Source: Bacillus wiedmannii
Lineage (GTDB): Bacteria; Bacillota; Bacilli; Bacillales; Bacillaceae_G
Reading direction: 5' to 3'
DNA: 64,000 nucleotides
Assembly: GCF_001583695.1 (NCBI RefSeq)
Contig: NZ_LOBC01000017.1
Span: 372,001-436,000 of the forward strand
Below are positions 63,367 through 64,000 of this stretch, in pieces. Positions within the stretch are counted from its first letter, which is position 1, and every line of letters begins with the position of its first letter. The position numbers were made by a program, and so were the translations under genes. Under the pieces are notes generated by a model. The model saw nothing but the letters and a program-made list of their open reading frames with translations, was not told where the DNA came from and made no database searches.

Positions 63367-64000
63367 TTATTCATTTAATAAGTAATGCTTTCCTTTTACT
63401 AAATAAAAAATATTTTCAGCAATATTTGTAATATGATCTGCTACACGCTCGATATATCTCGCCACAAAGGATAATTGTGTAATTTGTGTAATTGCTTCTG
63501 GTTGTTCTGGAACTGAAGATATAAATTCACGAATCGCTTTCCCATATATTTCATCAACTGAATCATCCATTTCGGCAATTTGTTTCGCAAAAGTTAAATT
63601 TTCTTGCTCATATGCTTCTAGCGCTAACTGTAGCATCTTATTTGCAATTGCAAACATTTCATCAAGATTGTGCAAACTCACAACCACCTCTTTTTCCCCG
63701 AGACGAATTGTTGATTTCGCAATATTAACAGCATGATCTGCAATACGCTCTAAATCTGTCGCTGTTTTAATTGAAATGAAAATCCTTCTTAAATCACTTG
63801 CTACAGGTTGCTGCTTCGTAATAAGCATAAGCGCAAGGTCATTTATTTCCTCTTCTAAATTATCCATACGATAATCACCATCTATTACCTCTAACGCTTT
63901 CTCTACATCCCTTTTATGAAGACCTTCCATAGCAAGCAATAAAGCTTCCCTCGCTAGCTCTCCAAGCTCAATCACCTTTTGCTGTAACATTTTTAAATCA
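63367..64000 (-). CDS. phoU: phosphate signalling protein PhoU, 5' end beyond window
   Basis: PhoU links the Pst phosphate transporter to the PhoR kinase. Two three-helix halves are seen with the metal-binding repeats ATDLERIADHAVNIA and VARYIERVADHITNIAE. Coding continues past an internal ATG to the window edge (codons Asp-Leu-Lys before it), so the N-terminus is cut off; about 210 residues are visible. It is the last gene of the pst operon in this orientation. Confidence 0.93.
   Translation of the reverse strand, partial: DLKMLQQKVIELGELAREALLLAMEGLHKRDVEKALEVIDGDYRMDNLEEEINDLALMLITKQQPVASDLRRIFISIKTATDLERIADHAVNIAKSTIRLGEKEVVVSLHNLDEMFAIANKMLQLALEAYEQENLTFAKQIAEMDDSVDEIYGKAIREFISSVPEQPEAITQITQLSFVARYIERVADHITNIAENIFYLVKGKHYLLNE

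Overview
The window is a low-GC Firmicutes chromosome segment and reads as the Bacillus cereus group (B. cereus/anthracis/thuringiensis). Reasons: the gene order follows the B. subtilis spoIIIA-yqh-comG-yqg-glcK-pst region almost gene for gene, there are strong GGAGG-type ribosome sites, many proteins are cereus-type (an Anthrax-P4H-like prolyl hydroxylase, a second MurG, a VC0807-family protein), and three short dispersed repeats of the kind found scattered in B. cereus genomes are present. No rRNA, tRNA, CRISPR array, prophage, transposase or plasmid gene was seen.

Layout. (1) 1-6.1 kb: a palindrome that may belong to an accBC promoter lying to the left, a small membrane protein, then the complete spoIIIAA-AH sporulation channel operon and yqhV on the minus strand. 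spoIIIAD appears to start with ATC. (2) 6.2-17.4 kb: GNAT and small membrane protein; efp-pepQ-aroQ-yqhR; yqhQ, yqhP, a HAD phosphatase, mntR and splB; a self-contained PadR/membrane protein module with its own operator pair; an orphan proline-rich protein; lipM and the rhodanese yqhL. (3) 17.4-26.2 kb: an accessory block that breaks the B. subtilis order. It holds a lipoprotein, a LacI-type regulator, a TetR regulator plus a paired SMR efflux pump sharing a matching operator, small membrane proteins, and a GntR(YtrA)-ATPase-four-permease ABC cluster controlled from a 20-bp inverted repeat.

(4) 26.2-33 kb: the glycine cleavage genes gcvT-gcvPA-gcvPB and the divergent yqhH-yqhG pair. (5) 33-41 kb: small genes where B. 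subtilis carries sinI-sinR-tasA-sipW, then yqzE, shikimate kinase, prolyl 4-hydroxylase and the seven-gene comG competence pilus operon. (6) 40.3-46.6 kb: a winged-helix regulator with a C-terminal cysteine cluster, yqgY, the cystine symporter tcyP, a run of small uncharacterised genes and a stand-alone murG paralogue.

(7) 46.6-54.7 kb: a methionine island. yitJ-metH on the minus strand and metI-metC on the plus strand diverge, and each operon has its own SAM (S-box) riboswitch with an intrinsic terminator. Together they cover transsulfuration, methyl-THF supply and homocysteine methylation. (8) 54.7-64 kb: isochorismatase-like hydrolase, ArsR regulator, midA-type methyltransferase, yqgX, yqgW, glcK, yqgQ, 5-formyl-THF cyclo-ligase, rpmG, a large nucleotidyltransferase fused to a phosphohexomutase-like domain that seems to have lost its catalytic motifs, and the 3' part of phoU, which runs off the right edge.

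No clearly new multi-gene system was found. The best leads are the ATC start of spoIIIAD, the degenerate phosphomutase domain, the tandem four-permease ABC cluster with its long operator, the orphan proline-rich protein and the paired TetR and PadR operators.
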